Source: Arthrobacter sp. zg-Y820 (GTDB lineage Bacteria > Actinomycetota > Actinomycetes > Actinomycetales > Micrococcaceae). Taken from it: DNA of 64,000 bases. The stretch is from positions 930,001-994,000 of the forward strand of contig NZ_CP126247.1 of the NCBI RefSeq assembly GCF_030142155.1, read 5' to 3'. This document shows, one piece after another, positions 45,884 to 54,584 of the stretch. Position 1 is the first letter of the stretch. Every line of letters starts with the position of its first letter. The notes under the pieces are model-generated. The model had not been told where the DNA came from. It searched no databases and saw only the letters and a program-made list of their open reading frames with translations. A program made the translations under genes and the position numbers.

Positions 45884-47137
45884 ATGGCAAAGGGTACAAA
45901 GAGGCGCAAGGGCTGGATTGTTGGGTCCGTCGTGGCCGGAGTCGTTGTGTTGGGCGGCGGCGCTGCTGTGGTCACCGCCTCCTCCTGGGCCGGTGAGGAC
46001 TTTGGACTCCCGTCATTCACTGCGTCGTCACCGTCATCGTCGCCGTCGGCCACTCCCAGCCGGCCTCCGGCACCCGAGCCCGTTGCCGTTGTCACCCCGG
46101 AGGCGGACGCCGTCGAGGTGAACCCCGCGGCCGCTCCTGTTATCACCGTGCAGAAGGGAACCATTGAATCCGCCAAGCTGGCGCCGAGCGCCGGCGGCGA
46201 ACCGGTTCCCGGCGAGCTCAGCGCGGGCGGCACCGTGTGGACGGCCACCGGCAAGCTGGCGTTCAACACGCCGTACAAGCTGACCTACACGCTGGCTGAC
46301 GCCAACGGCGAGACCAGCACCAAAACCCGGCAGTTCACCACCGTGGCCACCGCCAACGAGGCCAACGCCGTCATGTATCCGGCGTCCGGGTCCACGGTGG
46401 GCACCGGACAGCCGATCGAACTGAGCTTCAGCGAGCCGGTGCTGAACAAGCCCGCCGTCGAAGCAGCCATCACCGTCACGTCCACATCAGGCCAGGTGGG
46501 CGCCTTCTACTGGATCAGCGACACCAAGGTCCGCTACCGGCCCGAGACCTTCTGGGCGCCGAACAGCAGCGTCACCGTGGACATGCAGCTTTTCGGCGTG
46601 GACTTCGGCAACGGCATGATCGGCAACTTCAACGAAACCGCGAGCTTCACCACCCACAACACGCGGCTGGCCGTGGTCGACAATGCGGACAAAATGATGC
46701 GGGTGTACATCGACGGGGTGCTGACCCGCACCTTCCCCGTCACGCTGGGCACCGAGGACTGGCCCTCCACGATCGGTTACCACGTGATCATGGACCAGCA
46801 TGAAACCATCCCGTTCAAGGCGGAATCCCTGGGACTGAAGCCGGGAGACGAGGCCTACTACGAACCGGTAACCGCCAAGAACGCGTCCCGGATCTCCAAC
46901 GGCGGCGCGTTCATCCACGAAGCGCTGCCGTCCGCGCAGCCGGTGCTGGGCAAGTCCAACGTGTCCCACGGGTGCATCGGGATGAGCCCCGAGGGCGCCA
47001 AATACATGTACGACAACTTCGACGCCGGCGACGTCGTCCAGGTGCTGAACACCGGCTACGGGCCGATGTACGTCTATGACGGCTTCGGGGACTGGAACCT
47101 GCCGTGGGCGGAGTGGATCAGCCAGCCCAAGCAGTAG
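45884..47137 (+). CDS. L,D-transpeptidase with Ig-like domains
   Basis: Exported peptidoglycan 3-3 cross-linking enzyme, 417 residues. A basic start (MAKGTKRRKG) and a membrane anchor near 14-36 are followed by a Ser/Pro-rich linker (about 45-70), two beta domains like the bacterial Ig domains of mycobacterial LdtMt2 (about 85-280), and a YkuD catalytic domain with H362 and C364 in SHGCIGM. Such enzymes resist most beta-lactams except carbapenems. ATG 45884 is chosen because the basic N-terminus begins there; an in-frame ATG at 45818 is possible but falls on the likely -10. Confidence 0.9.
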   Translation: MAKGTKRRKGWIVGSVVAGVVVLGGGAAVVTASSWAGEDFGLPSFTASSPSSSPSATPSRPPAPEPVAVVTPEADAVEVNPAAAPVITVQKGTIESAKLAPSAGGEPVPGELSAGGTVWTATGKLAFNTPYKLTYTLADANGETSTKTRQFTTVATANEANAVMYPASGSTVGTGQPIELSFSEPVLNKPAVEAAITVTSTSGQVGAFYWISDTKVRYRPETFWAPNSSVTVDMQLFGVDFGNGMIGNFNETASFTTHNTRLAVVDNADKMMRVYIDGVLTRTFPVTLGTEDWPSTIGYHVIMDQHETIPFKAESLGLKPGDEAYYEPVTAKNASRISNGGAFIHEALPSAQPVLGKSNVSHGCIGMSPEGAKYMYDNFDAGDVVQVLNTGYGPMYVYDGFGDWNLPWAEWISQPKQ

Positions 47138-47168
47138 CAGGATCGAGCTCCGCTGCAGCTGGATGGAG

Positions 47169-47972
47169 CTACCGGTCGAACGGGAGCCGGTGCAGTCGTT
47201 GGCCGATGTGCTCAGTGCGCTCGCGCTGCCGGGTCATCGACACATAGCTGCGGTTCCGGCGCTCGGCCATGACGGCGCTGAGATAGTCTTCGGCGAACGT
47301 CCCCGGCGGGGGCTGCGGCGACACGAAGGCCGAGACCTCCGCTGCCAGATCGGCGGCAAGAGTGGCGCGCGACTGCGGCGAGAGCCGGCTGCTCTGCGTC
47401 AGGAAGCGTGACACCCGTCGGGACAGCGCATCCGGAAGCCGTCCGATGTCGGCAAGTCCGGCCCAGGCGCGGAGCGACGGCGGCATCAGGACCTGCGCGG
47501 GCGGGGGAGCGGAGACCCGTTCCCGCAGGGCATAGGTTCCGGCCATGATGTCGCCGACGCGCTTGGACTTTTCATTGAACAGAGCCACGATGAAGGCCAG
47601 GGAGCCGGCGGTCAGGTAAATTTCGAGGACCGCAGTCATGCCCCGGATGAGGCAGTGGCGGAAGCGAACGGCTCCGCCGTCGTCGCGCACTATCCGCAGC
47701 CCCATGGCGAGGCGCCCCAGCGACTTGCCGCGGGTCAGCGTCTCGACGGCAACCGGAGCCCCCACCATGACCAGCACCACGATGGTCAAGATGAGGGTCC
47801 GTCCGAGAGCGGGATCGACGGACTCGCCCAGTGTCTGCCCGAACAGCAGCAGCACTCCGAAGAGCACGATGAGCTGGGCAAAAACGTCGATGATCGAGCT
47901 GAGGGCCCGCGCCGCGAAGGACGCCGGGCGCAGCTCCAGGACAACTGCCTCGCCGGTGACGATGGAACTCAC
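47169..47972 (-). CDS. RDD family membrane protein
   Basis: Membrane protein of 267 residues with an RDD domain (FAARALSSIIDVFAQLIVL near residue 19, containing the Arg-Asp pattern, and LTRGKSLGRLAMGLRIV near 80) over the first 150 residues with three or four membrane segments, then a polar C-terminal region of about 110 residues. Function unknown; RDD proteins have been linked to Na+/H+ exchange. GTG start with GGAGGA upstream. Divergent from SpoIIM, a common actinobacterial pairing. Confidence 0.87.
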   Translation of the reverse strand: MSSIVTGEAVVLELRPASFAARALSSIIDVFAQLIVLFGVLLLFGQTLGESVDPALGRTLILTIVVLVMVGAPVAVETLTRGKSLGRLAMGLRIVRDDGGAVRFRHCLIRGMTAVLEIYLTAGSLAFIVALFNEKSKRVGDIMAGTYALRERVSAPPPAQVLMPPSLRAWAGLADIGRLPDALSRRVSRFLTQSSRLSPQSRATLAADLAAEVSAFVSPQPPPGTFAEDYLSAVMAERRNRSYVSMTRQRERTEHIGQRLHRLPFDR

Positions 47973-48042
47973 GCGTTGTCCTCCCGGCGGCAGTTCGTGA
48001 TTGGAACTCCACTGTACCCAGCGTTGGGGCGGAACCGTGGAT

Positions 48043-48048
48043 TAGGGT
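48043..48048 (+). promoter_or_regulatory. -10 element TAGGGT for SpoIIM gene
   Basis: TAGGGT followed by GTAACC and the GTG start at 48055: a 6-nt gap, no ribosome site. Confidence 0.5.
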
Positions 48049-48054
48049 GTAACC

Positions 48055-49050
48055 GTGGATATGGATGCCTTTAGCGCGGTGCACGCTCCGGACTGGCGCC
48101 GTCTGGACGACCTTGCGGCGCGCCGCCGGCTCAGCGGCGAGGAAGCCGATGAACTGCTGCGCCTGTACCAGCGCACCTCGGCCCATTTGTCGATGGTTCG
48201 GTCGGTGGCGCCGGAGGGCGCGCTGTCCGCGGCCCTGTCCATGCGGCTGTCCCGGGCGCGGACCCGGTTCACCGGTGCCCGCTCGAACTTCCTCGAGGAT
48301 TTGGTGTCGTTCTTCGTCTTTGCGCTCCCGGCCGGCTTTTACCGGGTCCGCTGGCTCACGCTCGCCGTGGGGGCGGCGTTCATCCTCACGGCCTGGCTTT
48401 TCGGTGCGTGGACGGCGTCCAACCCCGCAGTCATCTCCGCCTCGCTGGGCTCGGACAGCCAGATCCGGCAGTACGTGGAACAGGACTTCGTCTCCTACTA
48501 CTCGGAAAACCCGGCCGCTTCCTTCGCGGGAATGGTGTGGACCAACAACGCCTGGATCGCGCTGCAGGCCGTCGCCTTCGGCATTACCGGAATCTGGGGG
48601 CCGTTTGTCCTGTACCAAAACGCCATGGGCGTGGGAATGGCCGGCGGCACCATGGCTGCCTACGGAGAGTTGGACACCTTTTTCACCTACATCCTGCCGC
48701 ACGGCCTCATGGAGCTGACCGCGGTGTTCATTGCCGTGGCGGCCGGATTGAGGATTTTTTGGGCCTGGGTGTCGCCTGGCCGGCGGACCCGTGCCGCGTC
48801 CGTCGCCGCTGAGGGACGTTCGCTGTTCACCGTGGCCCTGGGACTGGTGATCGTGCTGTTCCTGTCGGGGCTGGTGGAAGGGTTCGTGACCGCCTCCCCG
48901 CTGCCCGTCTGGCTGCGGATGGCCATTGGGGTTGCCCTCTTCGGGGCGTACTGGGCCTACACCCTGATCCTGGGCGGCCGGGCCTACCGCGCCGGGCACC
49001 GCGGGGACCTGTCGCGGCGGGACAGCGGGGAAGTGTTGCGGACCGCTTGA
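48055..49050 (+). CDS. Stage II sporulation protein M (SpoIIM) family membrane protein
   Basis: Membrane protein of 331 residues; a soluble helical N-terminus (about 90 residues, LRLYQRTSAHLSMVRS) precedes five or six membrane segments, with TNNAWIALQAVAFGITGIWG near 162 and LPHGLMELTAVFIAVAAGLRI near 218 as the conserved SpoIIM blocks. Micrococcaceae do not sporulate; this is the widespread non-sporulation form found with RDD, DUF58 and MoxR genes. DUF58 and MoxR here lie 11 kb away. Probably leaderless, GTG start. Confidence 0.88.
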   Translation: MDMDAFSAVHAPDWRRLDDLAARRRLSGEEADELLRLYQRTSAHLSMVRSVAPEGALSAALSMRLSRARTRFTGARSNFLEDLVSFFVFALPAGFYRVRWLTLAVGAAFILTAWLFGAWTASNPAVISASLGSDSQIRQYVEQDFVSYYSENPAASFAGMVWTNNAWIALQAVAFGITGIWGPFVLYQNAMGVGMAGGTMAAYGELDTFFTYILPHGLMELTAVFIAVAAGLRIFWAWVSPGRRTRAASVAAEGRSLFTVALGLVIVLFLSGLVEGFVTASPLPVWLRMAIGVALFGAYWAYTLILGGRAYRAGHRGDLSRRDSGEVLRTA

Positions 49051-49185
49051 CGTTTCCGGGGGCGGTGCGCGGACCGGCGTCCGGTCGACCTCCGGAGACG
49101 AAAGGGTAACGGTCCGATGCACTCTGCGGTGATGCGGGGTGGCGGCACGATACCTGATGCGCTCTCCCGGTAGGGTCGAAGGAGG

Positions 49186-50910
49186 ATGGAGCCCGAAAGC
49201 CCACCGGAATCCGCAAAAACAGGCCATGACGCACAGGCCAGGGAAGTGAAAGAGGAAGTAGTGGCAAGCCAGGACGATACCCCCCAGCAAAAACCGACGC
49301 CCGGAGGCTCCGCCGATACTGAGCAGGACCGGCCCGAACAGGGCGCCCAGAGCGACGACGGCCTCAGCGACGCCAGCGAAACCATCGTCAGCGGTGAGCA
49401 CGCGGTGGGAACCGAGGCTGCGGGAGCAGAATCAGCGGCACCGAACACCGGATCGCCCGCCGACGGATCGAACGCCGGCAACGGCGCAGCCGCCGACGCG
49501 ACGACGACCGCAACTGACGTCGACGACGACGGCACGACGACCGCAACTGACGTCGACGACGACGGCACGACGACCGCAACTGACGTCGCCGACGACGACG
49601 GCCTCGACCACGACGACTGGGACGCGGCCTTTGCCGACGCCGCAGGAACACCGCCTGAAGCTGCCGGAGCGGTGGCCGTAACCGGGCCGCGCAACGGCAC
49701 GGCAGGTGACGATGCCGACGTCGTGCCGGGAGGTCATCCCTCCCTTGCCCAGCGCAGCAGCTTGCCGATGCGCCATGCCAGCACGATGCCCAACCTCAAC
49801 GGATACGCTGACCTCTCGGAGGAAGAACAGCGGGAGGCCGGGGACATCAACGCCGTGATTCCGTCCGGCAGCCATGCTGCCCATGGCTCCGGCACCGAAG
49901 AAGCTGCGACTGCTGCCGGGAAGACGCCCGCAGAAACTCCGGCGGCTGCCGCGGGTGCCGGTGCCGGTGCCGCAGGGTTGGGCGCCGTTTCCACGGATGC
50001 CGCTCCCCGGACCATGCAGATCAGCACGGCCACCGCGTCGGCTCCGGAAGGATCCGCGGCCAACGACTCCGGAGCGGAAGAGTCCGAGGTTGTCGAACCG
50101 GAGGCAGAACTGACCGACGACTACGAGATCTCGGCCGAGGAAGCCCGACGCCGGGCCGAGGAGCGTGAGCGGGCGGGCTCACCCAAGCCCGTCCTGGCCC
50201 GCATCCTGCAGGTAATGATCGCGGTGTTCTTCCCGGTGATGCTGCTTGCCGCGGCCATCCGGGCGGTTGCGACACCCCTGTTCCTCTGGATCGAATACCA
50301 CCGGCCGGGGTTCCCGGCGGACGGCTACGGCTTCTCCACCGATGACCGGATGACCTACGGCTCATACGCCGTGGATTACCTGCTGAACTTCTCCGGTGCC
50401 CGCTACCTCGGCGACCTGGTCACGGCCGGCGGCGAGCCGCTGTACCTGGACAGCGAAGTCAGCCACATGGCGGATGTGAAGACGGTCCTGACCGTCGCGT
50501 TTGTCTCAGCACTGGTGATGGCCGTGCTGAGCGTGCTTGCCTGTGTGTATCTGGCCAAGCGCCGGCCCGGCGGAATCCGGCGGGCGCTCTTCTCCGGGGC
50601 GGTCTTGACCCTGGTTCTCGTTGGCGCGTTGATCGTCACGGCGGTTCTGGGGTGGGAGAACTTCTTCACCCAGGTGCACTCCATCTTCTTCGCCAACGGC
50701 AATTGGACGTTCCGGATGGATGACACCCTGATCCGGCTCTTCCCGGCCCAGTTCTGGATGGATGCCGGCATCGGCATTGCCGGTCTGGTGCTTCTGACCT
50801 GCATTGTCGTGCTGGTCTCCGCCTGGCCCACCAAGGCCCGGCGGGAACGCGCGCGCAGCAAGCAGGAAGCGGCCCGCCGCCGCTACCTCGACTCGCTGGA
50901 AGCGGTCTAA
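49186..50910 (+). CDS. TIGR01906 family membrane protein with long acidic N-terminus
   Basis: Membrane protein of unknown function, 574 residues. About 330 residues of acidic, Ala/Thr/Asp-rich low complexity come first, including three 11-residue repeats TTTATDVDDDG; then a charged helix (ISAEEARRRAEERERAG) and four membrane segments in the last 240 residues (VLARILQVMIAVFFPVMLL near 345), with the TIGR01906 layout (YGSYAVDYLLNFSGARYLGDL in the outside loop). The ATG at 49186 has its AAGGAGG directly adjacent, too close for normal use; TAGGGT 9 nt upstream could give a near-leaderless transcript. GTG 49261, with GAGGAAG upstream, is the main alternative. Confidence 0.75.
   Translation: MEPESPPESAKTGHDAQAREVKEEVVASQDDTPQQKPTPGGSADTEQDRPEQGAQSDDGLSDASETIVSGEHAVGTEAAGAESAAPNTGSPADGSNAGNGAAADATTTATDVDDDGTTTATDVDDDGTTTATDVADDDGLDHDDWDAAFADAAGTPPEAAGAVAVTGPRNGTAGDDADVVPGGHPSLAQRSSLPMRHASTMPNLNGYADLSEEEQREAGDINAVIPSGSHAAHGSGTEEAATAAGKTPAETPAAAAGAGAGAAGLGAVSTDAAPRTMQISTATASAPEGSAANDSGAEESEVVEPEAELTDDYEISAEEARRRAEERERAGSPKPVLARILQVMIAVFFPVMLLAAAIRAVATPLFLWIEYHRPGFPADGYGFSTDDRMTYGSYAVDYLLNFSGARYLGDLVTAGGEPLYLDSEVSHMADVKTVLTVAFVSALVMAVLSVLACVYLAKRRPGGIRRALFSGAVLTLVLVGALIVTAVLGWENFFTQVHSIFFANGNWTFRMDDTLIRLFPAQFWMDAGIGIAGLVLLTCIVVLVSAWPTKARRERARSKQEAARRRYLDSLEAV
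49498..49596 (+). repeat. Three tandem 33-nt repeats in the TIGR01906 gene
   Basis: Units at 49498-49530, 49531-49563 and 49564-49596 differ by one to three bases and encode an 11-residue acidic repeat (TTTATDVDDD plus Gly/Ala). In-frame, so copy number changes would not break the gene. Confidence 0.85.
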
Positions 50911-50953
50911 CTTAGCGGTCTGATCCAGCGGTCCACCACCGTTGACCCAACAG

Positions 50954-50996
50954 AAAACTGCACGTCTCCGGCCGCCGGAGACGTGCAGTTTTTTGT
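50954..50996. terminator. Bidirectional terminator between TIGR01906 and acyl-CoA synthetase genes
   Basis: A perfect 18-bp stem (50954-50971 with 50975-50992) with a 3-nt CCG loop, starting AAAA and ending TTTTTTGTTT. A/T tracts on both sides let it act in both directions. Confidence 0.9.
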
Positions 50997-51019
50997 TTGC
51001 TGGGGAGCTCCGCGGAGCG

Positions 51020-52843
51020 CTACTTCGTGTAGAGCTTTTCCACCTCGGCGGAGTAGTCGGCGATCACGGCGTTGCGGCGCAGCTTCAGTGTTGCCGTCAG
51101 GTGCCCGGACTCCAGCGAGAAGTCCTGCGGCAGCACGGTGAACTTGCGGATCTGCTCGGCCTGGGACACCGTGGCGTTCGCCGCGTCCACGGCCTCCTGC
51201 AGCGACGCGCGGACCCGCGGATCATCAGCCGCCGTCTTGGAGGTCACCGACGAGCCGTTCTCCCGCGCCCACCCCGCGAGGGTTTCGTCGTCCAGGGTCA
51301 GCAGCGCGGTCACAAACGGACGTCCCTCGCCGACGACAATCGCCTGCGACACCAGCCGGTGCTCCCGGATCTTCTCCTCCAGCGGCCCGGGGGCAATGTT
51401 CTTGCCGCCGGCCGTCACCAGGATGTCCTTTTTGCGGCCGGTGATGGTCAGGAATCCGTCGTCGTCCAGGGCGCCCATGTCCCCGGAGTGGAACCACTCA
51501 CCGGTGAAGGCGGCAGCGTTCGCCGCGGGGTTGTTGTGGTAGCCCTTGAAGACGCCGGCGCCGCTGATCAGCACCTCGCCGTCGTCGGCAATCCGAACGG
51601 CCGATCCGGGCAGCGGCATGCCCACCGAACCCACCCGGGCCAGGGGGACGGTGTTCACGGTGGCCGGGGCCGTGGTCTCGGTCAAGCCGTAGCCCTCCAG
51701 GACCATCACGCCCGCTCCGCGGAAGAAGTGCGTGAGCTGCGGGCTCAGCGCGGAGGCGCCGCTGATGGCGTAGGTCAGCTTGCCGCCGAAGGCGTTGCGG
51801 ACTTTGGGGTACAGCATCTTGTCGAAGAGTGCGTGCCGCAGTTTCAGCGCCGCGGACGGACCCTTGTTCCCGCGGGCAGCGGCGTCGACGGCGGTGGAAT
51901 ACGCGACGGCGGTCTCCGCGGCGGCGGTGAACAGCTTGCCCTTGCCGGCCGCCTCGGCGGAGGCCTGCGCCCCGGCGTAGATCTTTTCGAAGATCCGGGG
52001 AACGGCCAGCAGGAAGGTGGGCTGGAACGACTTCAGGTCGGCCATCAGGTCAGCGGCGCTGCTGGAATGGCCAACCCGGACCCCTGCAGCCAGGCACCCC
52101 ACCTGCACGGCGCGGGCCAACACATGCGCCAGCGGCAGGAACATGAGCGTGCTGACTCCCTTTTCCTTGAGCATTTCCGGCAGGAACTCCACGATGTTCA
52201 CTCCGAACAGGGCAAAGTTGCCGTGCGTGATTTCGCAGCCCTTGGGGCGGCCGGTGGTGCCGGAGGTGTAGACCATGGACGCCACCGATTCCAGCCCGGC
52301 CGCGGTCCGGGCCGCTTCCAGCCGGTCGTCGTCAACGCCGGAACCCGCAGCGATCAGCTCGCGGAACGCACCCGCGGCGGCGTCGTCGTTCATCAGCCAG
52401 ATCTGAACCTCAACCTCACCGACCTCACCGGCCGCGGCGGCAGCCGAGACAACCGCGGCTTTGCGGGCGTCTTCGACAAACACGTGGGATGCGCCGGAAT
52501 CCTGGAGGATCCACTCCACCTGCGAGGGGGAGGAGGTTTCATAAATGGGGACCGTGACCGCGCCGGCGAACCACACGGCCAGATCCACCAGGGTCCACTC
52601 GTAACAGGTCTTGGACATGACGGCCACGCTGTCGCCGGGGCGGACACCGAGGCCGATCAGGCCCTTGGCCAGCTCGCTGACGGAGGTCAGGAAGTCATTG
52701 GCCGTCACGTCCTTCCATCCGCCGTCGCTCTTCAGCGAGAACAGGGGATGGTCGGGAGTCCGGGCGTGCAGCCCCACCAGGATGTCGGTGATGTTTGACT
52801 CCGGAGCAAGATGGACCAGCAGATCAGTGGCAGATTCGCGCAC
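51020..52843 (-). CDS. Long-chain fatty-acid-CoA ligase (AMP-binding)
   Basis: Activates fatty acids to acyl-CoA through an acyl-adenylate, 607 residues. The P-loop motif YTSGTTGRPKGCEI is near 190, the acyl-CoA synthetase block GYGLTETTAPA near 390, and GWFHSGDMG-type region (EWFHSGDMGALDDDGFL) near 457, with ITGRKKDILVTAGGKNIAP near 474-492 ahead of the C-terminal lysine region. The architecture matches long-chain FadD15-type enzymes, 600 residues long. GTG start preceded by GAAAGG. It could feed beta-oxidation or lipid recycling; the neighbours do not decide. Confidence 0.92.
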   Translation of the reverse strand: MRESATDLLVHLAPESNITDILVGLHARTPDHPLFSLKSDGGWKDVTANDFLTSVSELAKGLIGLGVRPGDSVAVMSKTCYEWTLVDLAVWFAGAVTVPIYETSSPSQVEWILQDSGASHVFVEDARKAAVVSAAAAAGEVGEVEVQIWLMNDDAAAGAFRELIAAGSGVDDDRLEAARTAAGLESVASMVYTSGTTGRPKGCEITHGNFALFGVNIVEFLPEMLKEKGVSTLMFLPLAHVLARAVQVGCLAAGVRVGHSSSAADLMADLKSFQPTFLLAVPRIFEKIYAGAQASAEAAGKGKLFTAAAETAVAYSTAVDAAARGNKGPSAALKLRHALFDKMLYPKVRNAFGGKLTYAISGASALSPQLTHFFRGAGVMVLEGYGLTETTAPATVNTVPLARVGSVGMPLPGSAVRIADDGEVLISGAGVFKGYHNNPAANAAAFTGEWFHSGDMGALDDDGFLTITGRKKDILVTAGGKNIAPGPLEEKIREHRLVSQAIVVGEGRPFVTALLTLDDETLAGWARENGSSVTSKTAADDPRVRASLQEAVDAANATVSQAEQIRKFTVLPQDFSLESGHLTATLKLRRNAVIADYSAEVEKLYTK

Positions 52844-52885
52844 TGGGGGCCTTTCTTTTGGTGCCTGCGCACATGGGTGGTGAGA

Positions 52886-54532
52886 CTAAATCCAGCTGGG
52901 CATCCACATGCGCCGCCGCCAGTCAGAATACGGGATAGTTTCGGCCGTCCAGACCGGAAGGAAAAACGCGGTCATCAGGACGGCGGCCAAAAGGAAGAGT
53001 GCGACGGCGGCCGCACCCAGGCGCCGGCGGGTGATCGGGTCGGTTGCCCGGCCCAGGACCAGGCCCAGCACCCAGGTCAGGGCGAGGATCAGGAACGGCT
53101 CGAAAGACACGGCGTAGAAGAAGAACGTGGTGCGTTCCGGATAGGCGAACCACGGAAGATAGCCTGCGGCGACGCCGGCGAGGATGGCTCCGGCGCGCCA
53201 GTCGCGGCGGCCGATCCAGGCGAACAGGAGAACCAGCAGGGAAAAGGCGGCCGCCCACCAGATCAGCGGATTGCCCACCACGGAGACCGCGGAGGAGCAG
53301 GCATCAACGGGGCACCCGTCGACGCCGAGGGTCGAGGATTCATAAAAGAACGACGTCGGGCGGCCCATGAAGAGCCAGGTCCAGGCGCTGGACTCATAGG
53401 TGTGTTCGGAGCTGAGCCCGTTGTGGAAGGCATACGCGCTGCGGTGGTATTCCGCCAGGGAACGCAGCGAATCCGGCAGCCAGCCCCAGGCCTGCGACGG
53501 ATTGTCCTGCGCCCAGTTCCGGCCGTACGCGTCGGCGGACCGCAGCCAGCCTGTCCACGACGCCAGATAGGTGAGCGCCGCGACGGGAATGATCGTGAAG
53601 AACGCCGGCACTCCGTCCTTGAGCAGACCGGCGGCAGGCCAGGCACGGATCCCGGCCACCCGGCGGGCACCGACATCCCACAGCACGGTCATCAGGCCGA
53701 AAACCGCGACAAACGCCAGCGCCGACCACTTCGTTCCCACCGCCAGGCCCAGGCAGATGCCCGCCGCCAGACGCCAGGGACGCCAGAGCAGCCACGGGCC
53801 GTATCTCAGCACATCTGCCGGCGGCGACCCGCCGCGGGCTGAACCGGAGAGCTTGCGGGCCAGCCGCCGTCGTCCGTCGTCGCGGTCCAGCAGCAGGGCG
53901 CCGAACGCGGCAACAACCCAGAAGGTCAGGAACACGTCCAGCAGCGAGGTGCGTGAATGCACCAGGTGATGACCGTCGACGGCCAACAGCAGGGCGGCAA
54001 CGCCGCCCAGAAGCGGCGAGCGGAACAGCCGAACGGCGATGAGGCCCACCATCAGGACGGTCAGGGTGCCGGCAACCGCGGCGCCGAAACGCCAGCCGAA
54101 GCTGTTGTCGCTGCCGAAGAGCGCCATGCCGGCCGCGATCATCCACTTCCCGACCGGCGGATGCACCACGTATTCGGGAGTGGAGAGCAGGATGTCGGGG
54201 GTGCCGGCGTTGAACAAGGTGTTGGCGTCCTGAGGCCACTCACGCTCATAGCCGGAGACGAGATAGGAGTAGGCGTCCTTGACGTAGTAGGTCTCGTCGA
54301 AGACCAGCGACGGCGGTTGTCCCAGCCGGACGAAGCGCAGCACGCCGCCAATGACGGCGGCTGCCAGCGGCAGGAGCCAGCCCCAGAGCCCCAGGCTGAA
54401 CGTGGTGCCCGGCGCCCAGCCCAGCAGGCGGTTCCGCAGCGCACTGAAGCTGAAGGCGGCCCCCGGATCGGAAACGAGCGGTGCTGCTCGAGGTACGGGG
54501 GTCTCACTCACGGTCAGGCTCACGCGCTCCAC
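52886..54532 (-). CDS. pmt: Dolichyl-phosphate-mannose-protein mannosyltransferase (Pmt)
   Basis: Polytopic GT39 enzyme that O-mannosylates secreted proteins using polyprenyl-phosphomannose, 548 residues with about eleven membrane segments. The catalytic loop FDETYYVKDAYSYLVSG near 80-96 contains the essential Asp-Glu pair; HPPVGKWMIAAGMALFG near 122 and HVYESSAW-like SEHTYESSAWTWLFMGRP near 375 are the other conserved loops. Divergent from rsmI, the classic actinobacterial pairing (Rv1002c/Rv1003). The GTG at 54532 lies on a TATAGA; GTG 54523 is a reasonable alternative start. Confidence 0.93.
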   Translation of the reverse strand: MERVSLTVSETPVPRAAPLVSDPGAAFSFSALRNRLLGWAPGTTFSLGLWGWLLPLAAAVIGGVLRFVRLGQPPSLVFDETYYVKDAYSYLVSGYEREWPQDANTLFNAGTPDILLSTPEYVVHPPVGKWMIAAGMALFGSDNSFGWRFGAAVAGTLTVLMVGLIAVRLFRSPLLGGVAALLLAVDGHHLVHSRTSLLDVFLTFWVVAAFGALLLDRDDGRRRLARKLSGSARGGSPPADVLRYGPWLLWRPWRLAAGICLGLAVGTKWSALAFVAVFGLMTVLWDVGARRVAGIRAWPAAGLLKDGVPAFFTIIPVAALTYLASWTGWLRSADAYGRNWAQDNPSQAWGWLPDSLRSLAEYHRSAYAFHNGLSSEHTYESSAWTWLFMGRPTSFFYESSTLGVDGCPVDACSSAVSVVGNPLIWWAAAFSLLVLLFAWIGRRDWRAGAILAGVAAGYLPWFAYPERTTFFFYAVSFEPFLILALTWVLGLVLGRATDPITRRRLGAAAVALFLLAAVLMTAFFLPVWTAETIPYSDWRRRMWMPSWI

Positions 54533-54572
54533 TCTATAGCGGCCGCCGGGCGTTCCCCGCCGCCAACTCGCG

Positions 54573-54578
54573 TAGGGT
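54573..54578 (+). promoter_or_regulatory. -10 element TAGGGT for rsmI
   Basis: TAGGGT lies 6 nt before GTG 54585 and only 3 nt before ATG 54582, which favours GTG as a leaderless start. Confidence 0.48.
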
Positions 54579-54584
54579 TAGATG

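Noticed and set aside
47572..49401. A 609-codon open frame on the minus strand across the SpoIIM gene
   Set aside because: Pro/Arg-rich shadow translation with no family resemblance; it also overlaps RDD on the same strand in another frame.
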